Made by a program: the position numbers and the translations under genes. Of a stretch of DNA of 64,000 bases, positions 23,601 to 34,547 are shown in pieces; position 1 is the stretch's first letter; every line of letters begins with the position of its first letter. Where the stretch lies: the NCBI GenBank assembly GCA_027627225.1, contig CM051034.1, positions 43,598,548-43,662,547 on the forward strand. The letters are read 5' to 3'. The notes beneath the pieces were generated by a model. The model worked only from the letters and a program-made list of their open reading frames with translations. It was not told where the DNA came from and did no database searches. The stretch is from Congeria kusceri. Lineage: Eukaryota > Mollusca > Bivalvia > Myida > Dreissenidae.

Positions 23601-24622
23601 TTTATTACACCGAGCAATCCGTATAACACTTTGAAATGATAAGCTTCGTGATTTTGTTTCACCATTACTTTACTGTAATGTGGACACTAGTAATAAATGC
23701 TACGTAAGCCGAGGCTAGACATTACCATTTCATAATACCATAGTTATGTAGTTAAAACATTGCGAAATCAGCCTTCCGTACTTTCCACTACTTCGCAGGC
23801 ACGACCTTAACCTTTACCGGCATGACCAGTGGACGCCAATTTTGATAATCGGATACAGGTTTGGAAACAAAATACGAATTTAAAGATGCGTTCTGATCAG
23901 TCATGGCGATTTCGAAAACACATCGCGTTTCTGGTTAGCACGGTTCACATGAAAAATTTAAATAATTTTTTTTATTAAAAGCTTTGTGGATACAAAAAGG
24001 AATTTCAAATGCTTGTAGCTGGATATTAATTGTAAAATGCCGAGGATCGACGTCAGCACTTTGGAGGTTATAGTTGCATAGTCGTTCAATTGTGTTTTGT
24101 TTTGAAAAAAAAAATCGCTGTTCTATTTTTAGCTCCGCGCGAGGGTGATATGACAAAATATTAGCCTGGGATATAACTTTTTGTTTATGGACAAAATACA
24201 CAGAGTGGTCACGTGAGGTGTAATCGAAAAAATATTCACTTATTTCAGCAACCGCATATGGTCAAGGAGTGTATTTTGCAACGAAAGCTTCTTATTCGGC
24301 CGAATCCACATATTCTCCGGCTGATATGTCCGGTCACAAGCGAATGTATCGCTGCCTAGTCCTGACGGGAGATTACACTCGAGGTGATTCGTCGATGCGA
24401 GTGCCTCCATCAAAAGACATATCCGTGCCACATATTCTGTATGATTCTGTCACGGACAAACCTGAAAACCCATCCATGTTTGTCATCTTTCATGACACAC
24501 AGGCCTACCCCGAACACCTAATCACGTTCATGAAAGGTGTTCCTCCTCCAGAACCGAGTCATACACGTGCGCCCATGTCATTCATGGCTGAATTATATTG
24601 CAGAGTTAAACGTAAAAATTGA
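11666..24622 (+). CDS. PARP14-like mono-ADP-ribosyltransferase
   Basis: There are 15 exons: 11666-11882, 13552-13772, 14656-15934, 16185-16420, 17594-17669, 17981-18097, 19032-19097, 19402-19581, 19683-19847, 20113-20315, 20464-20597, 21231-21496, 22406-22554, 23181-23355 and 24249-24622 (TGA). All have AG/GT borders, and they total 3858 nt in frame (1285 aa); the 5' end is missing. Domain order: Ser-rich N-terminus; the tail of an RRM-like fold (PCVLKGERLTIL); KH-like repeats (residues ~150-650); one macrodomain (~675-852; VDAIVATCN, FPTLGTG); KH (~853-965); WWE (~970-1050); PARP catalytic domain (~1060-1270; LWHGT, YGQGVYFA, QAYPEHLITF). The predicted triad is H1138, Y1170 and M1238, counted from the first visible residue. 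Lack of Glu predicts mono-ADP-ribosylation, as in vertebrate PARP10/14. The macrodomain lacks the GGG loop. The family acts in interferon-type and stress signalling; the role here is inferred. Confidence 0.88.
12119..12190. repeat. Degenerate (CGTA)n simple repeat
   Basis: Repeated acgtacgtatg/gaacgtatgcatg occurs in the first PARP intron, preceded by a ttggggaaata-gttggccctgtccg leader. A similar leader plus tacgtatgtac repeat occurs at 18300-18400, so this is probably one end of the dispersed AGGTCA-type repeat. Confidence 0.6.
12770..13031. mobile_element. Short MITE, family of 47377-47610
   Basis: The left end gcccatacccacaaagttcc and right end gagctttgaggatatgacccc are degenerate inverted repeats. 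The inner part, aatgaaaacttaagtaaa, matches the element at 47377-47610. The element lies in a PARP intron and is about 260 bp, without a gene. Confidence 0.6.
16625..17365. repeat. AGGTCA-rich dispersed repeat in PARP intron
   Basis: A ggacggacgg/gtccgtccg leader is followed by several units of about 150-170 bp. Each ends with clusters of caaggtca, aaggtca or gaggtcaaa and a ttcaccatgtgg/gagac-tgtcgcgcg segment. The stretch occupies most of the intron between exons 16185-16420 and 17594-17669. Related copies are at 18300-18720 and, inverted, at 39030-39670. Confidence 0.7.
18300..18720. repeat. AGGTCA-rich dispersed repeat, second intronic copy
   Basis: A ttttatgccctcaccat leader and a tacgtatgtac stretch are followed by two units carrying aataacttggcat, gcattatgaggcggtg and gtcaaggtcacacttaaagg. 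It lies in the intron between 17981-18097 and 19032-19097. Confidence 0.7.
20860..21195 (+). mobile_element. Hairpin MITE, intronic copy A (5' of WWE exon)
   Basis: The element contains gaaatgacgtcgtcaacatg, a gtgataacaaacatctgaca-ctcgttgtcatttcatacc segment, and a terminal imperfect palindrome: ctcgtccaggaaattcgtta pairs with taacaaaattcctgaactcg. The reverse complement of nearly the whole unit occurs at 22590-22985. Copy A lies in the intron just before the WWE exon 21231-21496. Confidence 0.75.
22590..22985 (-). mobile_element. Hairpin MITE, intronic copy B, inverted
   Basis: This is the reverse-complement copy of 20860-21195, in the intron after exon 22406-22554. It carries a perfect TGACGTCA at 22817-22824, the same tttcatacc/ggtatgaaa ends and the cctggacaagttt/acgagttcaggaattt palindrome. 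Confidence 0.75.
23471..23600. mobile_element. Long palindrome, ends of a dispersed element
   Basis: The left arm, 23471-23515 (ataaataacacatggctgag ...), is almost perfectly complementary to 23557-23600 (... ctcagccatgtgttatttat), giving a stem of about 44 bp with a loop of about 41 nt. The arm sequence recurs at 61463-61489 and 61684-61710. It lies in the last PARP intron. Confidence 0.8.
24030..24222. repeat. Dispersed repeat segments shared with 61600-62490
   Basis: aaaatgccgaggatcgac through tagtcgttcaattg matches 62400-62475. aaaatacacagagtggtcac (about 24193-24215) matches a segment at 61629-61655. Together with the 23471 palindrome this is a composite element sharing at least three blocks with the far end of the window. 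Confidence 0.65.
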
Positions 24623-25330
24623 TGTGTTAATTCATCAGACTGATTCTGTATATCAGAAACACCGCGGAAAGGACGGGTAGACAAGGATCATGTTCAATAT
24701 GATGTCGCTGTGATTGGAACTATCCTTAGTCAATCTATATTTGCACTAATTGTTTTCAATTTGTTCTAAAGGGACAGTTTCAGAGTTTGGGGTTAAAACA
24801 ATATTTCTCTAAAAATGGGATGTTAAAACAGGAATTTGTATAATCTATGGAAACTTTGGTATGTTATGCAGTTTGGTTTGGAAAACATAATTAGTTTGAG
24901 ATTTATTATGCCATTTTGTGTTGAAAGGTACTATGTCTAGCAGGTAGCACAGTTTTCTCGAAAAACAACAGACAATCGTCAAACGTTTAACTTAACAAAT
25001 GCTAAGTGCTTTTTAAATCATGAAATATGCAGCGTAAATTTATTATACAACAAGAAACGTCAATTTTTGAGAATTTAATATAGCCAAAATGTGAAACTAC
25101 TTCTTTGAAAAACCTGGCTTCAATTTCTTGACCTTTCCTAGGGGTAAACGATTTATGTCTCTTATTTTATCGATTAACGTATTACTTTATTATGAATGTT
25201 ACAAATGAACGTTACAACACAATGTACATGTATTATTTATTGTGATTATTAGACATACAATTGCATTAAAAATGTAATTTGTCTTTGCAACATTTATGCA
25301 CACTATTGCAATATGAAAATAGTGAGCAGC
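24623..25330. other. PARP gene 3' flank, no further feature seen
   Basis: AT-rich sequence after the TGA stop. It presumably holds the 3' UTR, but no clear single AATAAA could be assigned. Confidence 0.4.
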
Positions 25331-26684
25331 TTAAAGACGTTCGCAATGATTGTTTCCTTTTTTTCCAACGACAGATTTTCTTTAAAATTTGCACAAACTT
25401 GTGCCAATGTATCCTAAAACTAAAACAGTCTTAAAAATAGGGGTCACCGGCCTTGTTCCGGAAATATTGGGGTTTAAACACGGTATCTGTCGAAGCCCTT
25501 TTTTCTGTTTGTGTGACTAGCAATGTTAAATTATATAAAGCGTTCATATTCAAACAAGAAAGCAAATTTTTAATGCATCTTTTTAAATGTTTCGTTTGGA
25601 AATATACAGGTGCAGTTTAATTATAAAACGCGCTTTATCTATCGATTTATAAAATGACTTTTAATGGACGCTTAATGAGGTTAATTATGCATTTAATATG
25701 CCTTTGAAAACATCAATTAATAATCAAATATGCGAATATCTTTTGTTCCAAACGACAGATTTTGTTAAAAGTTTCATTGTATACTGAAACTAAAACAGTG
25801 TAAAAAAAGGGGTCACCGGCCATTTTACGGAAATATTGGGTTTTTAGTACGGTACCTGTCGAAGCCCCTTTTTTCAGTTTGGATCTTTATCAATGTTTTA
25901 AGTATATAGGAGAGCTTTTTTTCAAACAAGGTTATGGTTCTTTCAACTGTTGTGTTTCACATCTCTTGTTTGGCAAAATACAAATGTATTTTGGAAATGA
26001 AAAAACGCTTTACCTACAATTACTCTTAAAATAATGAATTTGACTGGACATTGAAGTAGATAAAATGGGTACTAATAATACCTTCTGAAACGTCATTTAT
26101 TATCCTTCAATATATTTTGTCCAAAACAACAGATTTTCTTAAATTTTCGCACATACATGCACCAATTATACTAACACCAAAAACATTAATAAAAAGAATG
26201 GGCAACCAAACTTGTTTAGGAAATATCGGACTTAAAATAGGTACAGTCGGTTGAAATTTTGTTGATAATGAGGGAAACAACCATTCATTGTAAACAGGGG
26301 GAATCGTGATTTTCTGTTTATAAACACGCTGCAATCGTCTGCATTCATAAATCGTCTAATTTACCTGCATGTTTACAGACTGTACCTGTGTAGCCTTTTT
26401 CATGTTTCGTGTTTACGTAACAACGTATCAATTGCCAAAATAAAATGGAGATATTTAATGAATCTTTTTAAAAAACTTATTTGTTTGGCAATACATTGTA
26501 TACGTGTGCTTTTGATTATTATAATGCTTTATGAACTTTTAACCATTGACTAGAACTTAAAGACTTACAAAAATTTATATTTATTAATTGAAAATAGTAT
26601 AGTGTAACCTATATACAATAAAGAAATAATGAAGCAAAAGGAGAAATTAACCCAATTATTTTCTTTTTGTTGCGAACGTCTTAA
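25331..26684. mobile_element. Inverted-repeat element with three internal repeats
   Basis: The left end ttaaagacgttcgcaa (25331-25346) is mirrored by ttgcgaacgtcttaa (26670-26684). Inside are three diverged direct repeats spaced about 370 bp, starting near 25367, 25745 and 26120. Each has acgacagattttctt, then a ggggtcaccggcc-like box, gaaatattggg, and ggtacctgtcgaagcccc in the first two. No transposase is present. Confidence 0.65.
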
Positions 26685-27116
26685 AGATAATCCTGTTATA
26701 ACAGCATTAGAATTTTCGAGAGATTTGGATCTGTTGTTCAATATCATATGCTTCATTCAGTTTGTTAAGTAAGCATATTATTTAAGTTAATACAATTTTA
26801 TAATGGATAATTTGCATATCCACATGATTCACAATTTAATCAGTAAATAGGTGATTGAATAAAATCTGTGTCTTGTAATATGATATAATATGACCAATTT
26901 GTTTCCGAGACCAAACAAGTGGAAAAAATTGTGTTACGTTTAGTTATTTTATAATGGAATAATTGTGATAAAACGTGGATTACGTTCAGTTTTGTGTAAA
27001 ATAATGTTGAAACGATTGTGTATGAATGCACCTAAAACCACACGCATTTAGGGCGGTGCTATCATATTATCATGCAACGCGCTAAATACATGTGACCAAA
27101 ACCCGTTTATAGTCGG

Positions 27117-27697
27117 CATCTGTATTCTCGCGGTATCTCTATTTCCGCGGTAATAGTTATCTTTTGATTGTCATGCTCAATTGTCAACATCAAACCTATT
27201 TTTGGTTTTCTTTAAGAAAACAATAAGTTACAAATAATTTTAATCCGAAACAATCAAGTAATATGACTTAAAATACTAAATCTTAATAATGTACTTATCA
27301 TCTTGAAACCATCAGTAGACATTAGACGGTCACTGTATACACTTTCGTCTGCTTAGGTTAATATGTAGGAAAACTTAAAATTTTCTTTCGTAATATTTAA
27401 ACAAGGGTACAATCCAATAATTTTGAGTTTATTTGTGTTTGTTTGTAGACTAACGGCAAACTCGTTTCAAATCAAAAGTTTTACCGCGAGATTACCGATG
27501 ACGTAATTTTTCAAGATGGCCGCATGGTACATTGCAAACACAATAATTTAAAAATGAATCATGTGTTTTCTAACAAACTTGTTATTTAGGTAAAAAGGTC
27601 CAGTTGATTGGATAATAGTGAAAGAAAATGTTTGGTTTGATGCTTTTGCTCAAAATATTTGTTTTAATGTTAAGTACCGCGAGAATACAGATGAACA
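27117..27697. mobile_element. Inverted-repeat element, about 580 bp
   Basis: catctgtattctcgcggta at 27117-27135 is the exact reverse complement of taccgcgagaatacagatg near 27676-27694. More tcgcggta/taccgcga copies occur inside (about 27147 and 27482). There is no coding potential, so it is a candidate non-autonomous DNA transposon. Confidence 0.6.
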
Positions 27698-28274
27698 CGG
27701 AAAATGTAATTACTAATTTTCCTACGTTTGCGTCATACATGTATCGTTTTGTATTCTAATTAACTGCTTATTTGTTTCGTACCCAAAGTAACTTTGAACT
27801 GTATGTTCAGTTAACAAAGCGTGCATATAATCCCCTAAAAGTATAGAGTAAATGATTTTCACTTTAATGTACAAAATACATGTCGCTAACGATTCCAGAT
27901 CAAAGATTGAAAGGAAGAGCCATTGTTGTTTTCAATCTTATCGTACAGAAATGGGCAATATACATGGTATATATGGTTTACTTCTGAAGTATGTATATAC
28001 ATGTGCATTATTGTTCACACGCAGGCAGATAAATCATGACACTGTACAATTTGTTTTAAATTGTCAACACTTTGCTTACCTTGAAACATTAATTCGTAGA
28101 GGCAATACCTTAGTTTAAAACAAATACTTTTATTATCTATAGTTAGTAATTCAATAACGTTATTCGCCAACTCATAATTAGGCTTGAGACTTAAAAAGAA
28201 GGAAAAATTCAAATTGTTTTTATTAATTATGCTGTTGATTTGAATCCCACATGGTATTCACCCACTCAAAGTTT

Positions 28275-28376
28275 AGCATTCTTCAGTCATAAAGATATAT
28301 TCATGGCTGAACAGCATTGGTACCCAGCATTCTTCAGTCATAAAGATATATTCATGGCTGAGCAACATTGGTACCC
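28275..28376. repeat. 51-bp direct duplication
   Basis: Two adjacent copies of a 51-bp unit beginning agcattcttcagtcataaag, with two or three mismatches. Because the unit is 17 codons long an open frame persists through it, but nothing suggests a gene. Confidence 0.8.
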
Positions 28377-28817
28377 AGCATATTTGCAAACGAAGACTCT
28401 TGATATCTTTAGTCTGATGTTATCATCTTTCATGACAAACGCGTTACGCTTTACTACATGTATATAAAAAACCATTTTTAATAATGCAATAAGCGATGTT
28501 TTACTAAAATATCGATTCACAAAGGAAAAATAGGTCATAACAGTGATTAATAATGCGAGTATTATAAAAGCATTTTATATATACGCAGTCAATATAAACA
28601 GTCCTTAATTTGTAGAACACGTCATCCGTAAATTATTTACTTTAATTCGTAAAACACATAATCCCTAAGGTATTTACTTCCTTGTTATACTGCGTAATAC
28701 TAGTTAATCGTAGACCATTGATAGGACATAAATATTCTGCATAGCTGGTGTTAATAAAAATATAGACACCAGTGTTTGGTTAATTAATAAAACGTTCAAC
28801 TAAAGCTTATTTAACAA

Positions 28818-31800
28818 ATGGGGGGCTTATTTTCAAAACGAAAAAGGAAAGGACCATTTAAACGTCGTAAGGTAAGATTTCGATTCGATATAACTCGTAA
28901 TTTGTAATCATGTATTTATATTCAACAACATCTGGAATAAGATCGAATTGTTACAAAATTACCAATAGCGTTTACGTTTTTTAACGATTGTTTAGTAAAA
29001 AGATAAACCAAACACGTGTGTTATCTAAAACAGCATAGGAGCAATTATGGTTATTTGAGCACAACTGCATATTTGTATTTCATTGTGTACTTCTGGCTAA
29101 CACGGTGAAGTGACACAATTATTTTGGCTCTCCTAAACATTTAGTTGACGTGAAGCTTGTGGTCACACTCTTCACATTTTATTCTGTGACATACATTTTT
29201 GCATTTGACATATTATGATATATAACAAATATTGCACAGATCGACTTCGAGGAGTGCAATTTCAATTTGACTAAATTCTTCGAACCCGTGAACAGTGCGA
29301 TATGGTCAAGATTTGGTACAGTATTTGGGGGTATTCCGGATCTTGGTTAGTTCCGGATCAAGGCCAGTTAATAGCTTAAAATAATAACTTAGTAATAAGT
29401 GTTCGTAAACGTGGTTATTTTTTGTTGAAAGAGTAGTCTTTTCTACAGAGTTTAGACGTTTGTTTGATTACGATAGCCATTCTAACGACCTGGGTTTTCT
29501 ACGAAACGGAATCTGATATGCGAACTTAGCCCAGAAAAAGTACGGGATAAAAATCGCGGACCTGTGATCAGATCCAAGTATATCGGTAAATATTGTGTCG
29601 CTCCATCATGTTTATACATCAAAGTGTTCATAAACACTTCCTCTATAAAATATTCCTCTATCAAATAGTGTAAGCCAAAAAACCTCCAATTCCTTGCTAT
29701 AACTACAGTATTCCTGTAAACGAAGCACGTAAATTTGTTAGTTTCGGATCACGTGACTTTCAATAATGGGGGTTTACTCAAACGTTTTTCAGCTGTCAAA
29801 CGGCTGACATTGTTATATTTTTCGGATAAAGGGATAAGAAAATAAGTTGTATGATACTGTAAACTATAACTTATATGTGTATGTGGTGATTTTTTTAAAA
29901 AGTTTCCTGTATATATTGTGGATTTATTCGTTTGTAATTACATTTTGATATTTACTTAAATATAGTGAAGTGATAGTTTCAACGATTTTAATGATAGTCA
30001 TCTAAATAACCATTCAGTGTGGATCTAATTTGTATGGTTCAAATCGCACAACTATTCTGCCAGTTATATGCATATATTGACTGAATAAGAACTTTAGTGA
30101 CATCTGGACAAATATAATTCATACTAGGTTGTCAACTTGTATACAAGTTTGATAATTAAATGTGCTTTTATTGATCAGATTCATGGCATATCATGTGTTA
30201 TGCTGTACAATGAATGGTTGCTGAAATTGATATTGGTAACATCTAAATGCAATTAGTTATAAATTACAAAAAATGGGGAAACCAAACCAACAGGGTCCAC
30301 CTGTAAACAAAGCAAACACAATGAAAAAAGATACAACAAAGGGTCCCCAAGAAAATCACTCAGGGCATCCTTAAACAGAGGTCACTGTCAGAAACAAAAC
30401 TGTATGGTTCATCCTATGGTTATTTACAAAGAGAGATTTTGACTAGATTATATTTCTTTAAAAATGTATTCACTATATTTAGGTATTAGTTCCAGGCCAA
30501 TCAGAGGTGACTGATTCGTCTTTGCCAAACACTAAAGCATTGGACAATTTGGAAATGTGTGTTATAAACGGAAGGGGTCCGGTACCCTCAAGATGGATGT
30601 TTTTCCATTGTGGAATATTATTAACTGGGAGAAATATAATTTATTTAAAAAATATACTTAAACTAGTGATGTACATGTAAGAGTATAGCTGAACATTTTA
30701 AATGCCCTTTCATAATCATACAAGTAATTTCGCGATTTACAACCATAATTCACATTTCCTTTATACATATACAACAAGTGTGTCACTTTAGATGCGGGAA
30801 TGTTGGCATTCCTATTTGGCTGTTTTGGGGATTGTATGGGTCCTTTACAAAACCCTGAAAAATGATTGAATTAGTTAAGTTCAATGTGATCAGGGCTCCA
30901 GATAACCCACTCAAAGAAAATGCAAAAGGGTACTGTAGCCCCTGACCTCTTTTGTCAAGGAGTCAGAATTACCTCCTGACCATATTGGAGAATCTTACAG
31001 GATATTTTAAGAGCGCTAAATAGGAGTGTGCTTAAAAGGGTATTTTAATCCCATGAGAGTAAGTGTAAAGTATATAAATGTGCATGTAAATATTGTTAAG
31101 TACTAGTAGTGTTTAATAAGATACATTAAGAAAATTGATTGCAGAACAATTTTTTTTTCAAAAATAATTATTTGTTCAATGTTGACCAGTACCAGTACCC
31201 CCAGTTTAATTTTCTTTATGGCACTTATACACCCTCCTTACTATTTCTAAAGGGTATTTGCAACAGTTTGAAGGGTATTTACACAAGTACCCCTCTTATC
31301 TGGAGCTCTATGTGATGTGCAAAATTCAATGTTGGGTTATATTTTGATTATTTTTAATTAATCTGTTGATATGTAATCATCAATAACCATGAACACAATA
31401 TTTACATAGTTTATTGTCATTTGTAATTTGAACCCTAATAAAATGTTAAATAAAATGGTAAACACACTCTAGTTGATTTGTTATTATGTAAACTATATAC
31501 GCACTTGCATAAAATTACCCTAGTGTGTGTCTACAAGGCATATAATGTGCAACCTTTATCTGAGCGAAGTATATGCACAGCTGATGTATTCAATGGAAAA
31601 TACTTGCAATATATTTAATTTAGTGACGTGTAACATTTTGTACATATTCCGATGATGTTTTGAGAATATCCCTGACGTGATCCGAAAAACTGCCGTACAT
31701 GATTCGGAAATGACCAAAAATGTTATGTCACTTGAGCGTGTAAACAAGAACGAAACCATTTTGTTCGTGCAAAAATCGTGTTAAGTTGAACAGTTGAAGG

Positions 31801-33381
31801 ATTTATCTTTATTTTGGTGTATATAAATGAACTATTACGATATATAGGAAAAAGTAACAAACACAAATCTCGTTAGTAATTCGGAATACCCCGAAAAACA
31901 GTAATATCTTGCAGTTAGTGAACAACAGTATTTTGTTTGCTAATTAGCACATTCGTTTTGTCTGCAGGGTCCATTAGAAATAGACTCAATTAGACTTCGT
32001 CGGACACAGCTGATCAACGAAATACTGTCAAGCCCATCTTTGCATGTGACACATCCTGATCGTCCCGAAACACGGACTGGTTCAGACGAGAATGACTTCG
32101 AAAATGATACTGGATCAGATCAAGAGCAGCTAGCTGATGTGTATGCGGAAAGATCTGCATTTAACCGAAGTGCCGTTTGGTCATATAACAGCGGTACGCC
32201 GTCTGTTGCACCCGGATCATACGTACATTATGCTGCATCAAGTAGACAAGACTCGCGTTCGTTTGAACTATCGGACATAGGCGCATATAATGTGCAAGAT
32301 TTGGATCGACATTTGAATTCGGACGCATCTGATTCCGCTGTAAATTTATCTGAAGGGTCTAATGAAGACATACATGTTCCAATAGTAGACGATGACTATA
32401 TTTGGCCAATCTATACTATAACGCCGTTTTACTGGACCAGCGGTACCGAGCCTCTAGATTACATGGCCGTTGACGGTAAGGACTAGTGCGGGTGTTGGTC
32501 TTATAACACCTAGCAATGCAATCAAATCACGTAGACATTATCATTTTTGGGGGGCCTAAACCTGTTTAAACCGCCAAATTAGCAGTGTACTTAATTAAAA
32601 AGCGTTTAAATGCATATATACATTTTGTGTAATTAGAAACCCACAATCGACTGTGACAACCTTCATTTGCTTCACCTGTTTCTTACTTATCAATATTTTT
32701 CATTTACACTCGAATGAAATAAATCAAAGCAGAACAATAAATAAATACATTGATAAATATGTGACTTTGCATTAACACTTAATAACTTGACAAATCGACT
32801 GAATGATAATTTGCAATGTTCTAAATAATATCAATGTTGAGCATTCCGATATTTATGTAGAGTCAGAAGTCGGTCCAATGGATGACGGTAGAAATGATCT
32901 AGTTCATGCATCATCAGCTGCTCAAGCGGAACACGTTGCTCAACTACCGACAAAGGCGTATGTGTCCAGCAGGTCATCTCAAGGAACAACTTGTCAGATA
33001 TGTCTGGAGGTCTACAGCAGAGGAGATGTACTGAAAACATTACCATGTTTCCATGACTACCACGATGCGTGCATTGATGAGTGGCTTATGGTAAGCGAAC
33101 ATATAATATCATTGCGTATACATGTAATAGCAATGAAACCATTTCTTATAATGGAATGTTAACCTGTTTTAAGATATTAATGATGTAAGTAGTTTCCTTT
33201 CGACCTCACATATACTGAGAAAGCGTGCATCCCGTTGTATGTATACGACCTATTTTTAGTGTAGAAACATTATTAATTTTATTTTTCAGTTCAAAGCTGC
33301 ATGGTTATCTGTTTTATTATTTTCTAGAACAACTTCACGTGTCCTATATGCAGAACAGAGGTTGAGACAGAAGGGGAATAG
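28818..33381 (+). CDS. RING-H2 protein, N-myristoylation signal (paralog 1)
   Basis: Four exons: 28818-28871, 31968-32475, 32861-33090 and 33328-33381 (TAG). They total 846 nt, giving 281 aa, with phases 0, 1 and 0. The N-terminus MGGLFSKRKRKG has Gly2 and Ser6 followed by basic residues, a typical N-myristoylation plus polybasic membrane anchor. Residues ~20-185 are acidic and Ser-rich, probably disordered. A C-terminal RING-H2 has C232, C235, C250, H252, H255, C258, C269 and C272 (CQIC ... CFHDYHDAC ... CPIC), so an E3 ubiquitin ligase is expected. The acceptor at 32861 was chosen because it is the one near there that keeps phase. The paralog at 36064-38590 has the same 18-residue first exon and matching intron positions. 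Confidence 0.83.
30889..31315. mobile_element. Possible short inverted-repeat element
   Basis: agggctccagataacc at about 30893 and cttatctggagctcta at about 31295 are inverted. In between are repeated aagggtattt/aagggtact motifs. It lies in the long intron of the first RING gene. The inverted repeat is short (about 12 bp), so this is tentative. Confidence 0.4.
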
Positions 33382-34149
33382 TCGTAATGCGACACATATG
33401 GTGACACGTACATCGTTCTGTGATCCTACTATCCTACTTTATCCCATTTTCACGCCGGCATTGACGTAATAACATCCCGTGGGATAAACTTAGCTGTATT
33501 TCACACTGTGGAAATATACCTGTCGAGTTTTCTATTCCGTAACACGATGCGGTCGCCTTTGTTTACTTTTTATCGATCGCATTTTCAGGTCAGTCATTGG
33601 AAGACGGTTTACACACATTGCATTGAAAATACACAAATGTTTCTAAAACATTCAAATTAAATTTGCAGTCACACGTGTACAGGTGCTTTGTTTTTTAAAA
33701 CGAGCAGAAAGGTCATGGTCATTTATGTCTTTGTTGACTTTAAATGATATTTTCATTGTGAAAATTGCTATTTGATTATATTTTGTAGTAATAACACAAA
33801 CATATACAATATAACATGTTAACAGCTTAAAGTTTTGTTTATTGTATTTCTAGAATCACGGGACCACTTCTTTATTACAATTCGTGCATTTTGTTTTCCA
33901 AAGTAAAATTAGTTGTACTACTAGTTTATGAACTCCACTGTTTGTTATACATTTGTTTTTATATATTTTGGAAGAAATAGAAAACAAGCAAATTAGTGTT
34001 TAGGCGAGCGCTTCCGATGTTCGGGCCGAGCAAGATAAACTTCTCTGTATTCACTAACCTAGTATTCCTATTAGAGAGCTGGCATATACTCTATATAGTA
34101 ATATATAAACTTTATATTGAATCAAAACGCTGACAGCGTAGAAAGACTA
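33382..34149. other. Intergenic, 3' flank of RING paralog 1
   Basis: AT-rich, with no repeat family or open frame that I can support. Confidence 0.4.
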
Positions 34150-34547
34150 ATGGCGAGAAAAGAAACTAAAAGCAAGTGGATTGTGAGTGAATGTTTTTTT
34201 AAAAGGAAGCATTTGTTTGAATGAATTTCTATTTCTCACTCTTTAATGTCGTTGTTCCTTTACAAAAGCAAACTCGAACTGATAATTATACGCACTTTTT
34301 CGAGATATTGGGTGGTAGATTACCTCGTTTTAGAATGCCACTGTTTGAAGACCAGTTTGTAAGGTATCTTGCAACTTCAAACTTGAAAATGTGGCTTCCT
34401 ATTCAATAGAATACGACATCATAATAAAATTAATTGATAAGTATCTGTATTGAAATTTTTTTTTAGGGAAAACTATCAAACGTAAACGGAATTATAGGCA
34501 TAACAGTGAACAAGTCAATCTGCAAAGGGCCAGAATATTACCGATAA
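34150..34547 (+). CDS. Doubtful small spliced gene or gene relic
   Basis: ATG at 34150 opens MARKETKSKWI, followed by a strong gtgagt donor (exon 34150-34182). Exon 34269-34358 follows in phase 0 (QTRTDNYTHFFEILGGRLPR ...) with donor gtaagg. A polypyrimidine-AG acceptor opens 34467, where phase 0 stops at 34547, giving 67 aa. The other frame of this last exon stays open to a donor at 34592 (RARILPITHEHRLLVLRAYR), which looks more protein-like but does not match phase. It is therefore either a short gene with the stop, a frame-broken relic, or chance. No family was recognised. Confidence 0.28.

Noticed and set aside
24623..28817. An additional gene between the PARP and RING genes
   Set aside because: Only short frames without splice support occur, and most of the region is explained by two inverted-repeat elements and a 51-bp duplication.
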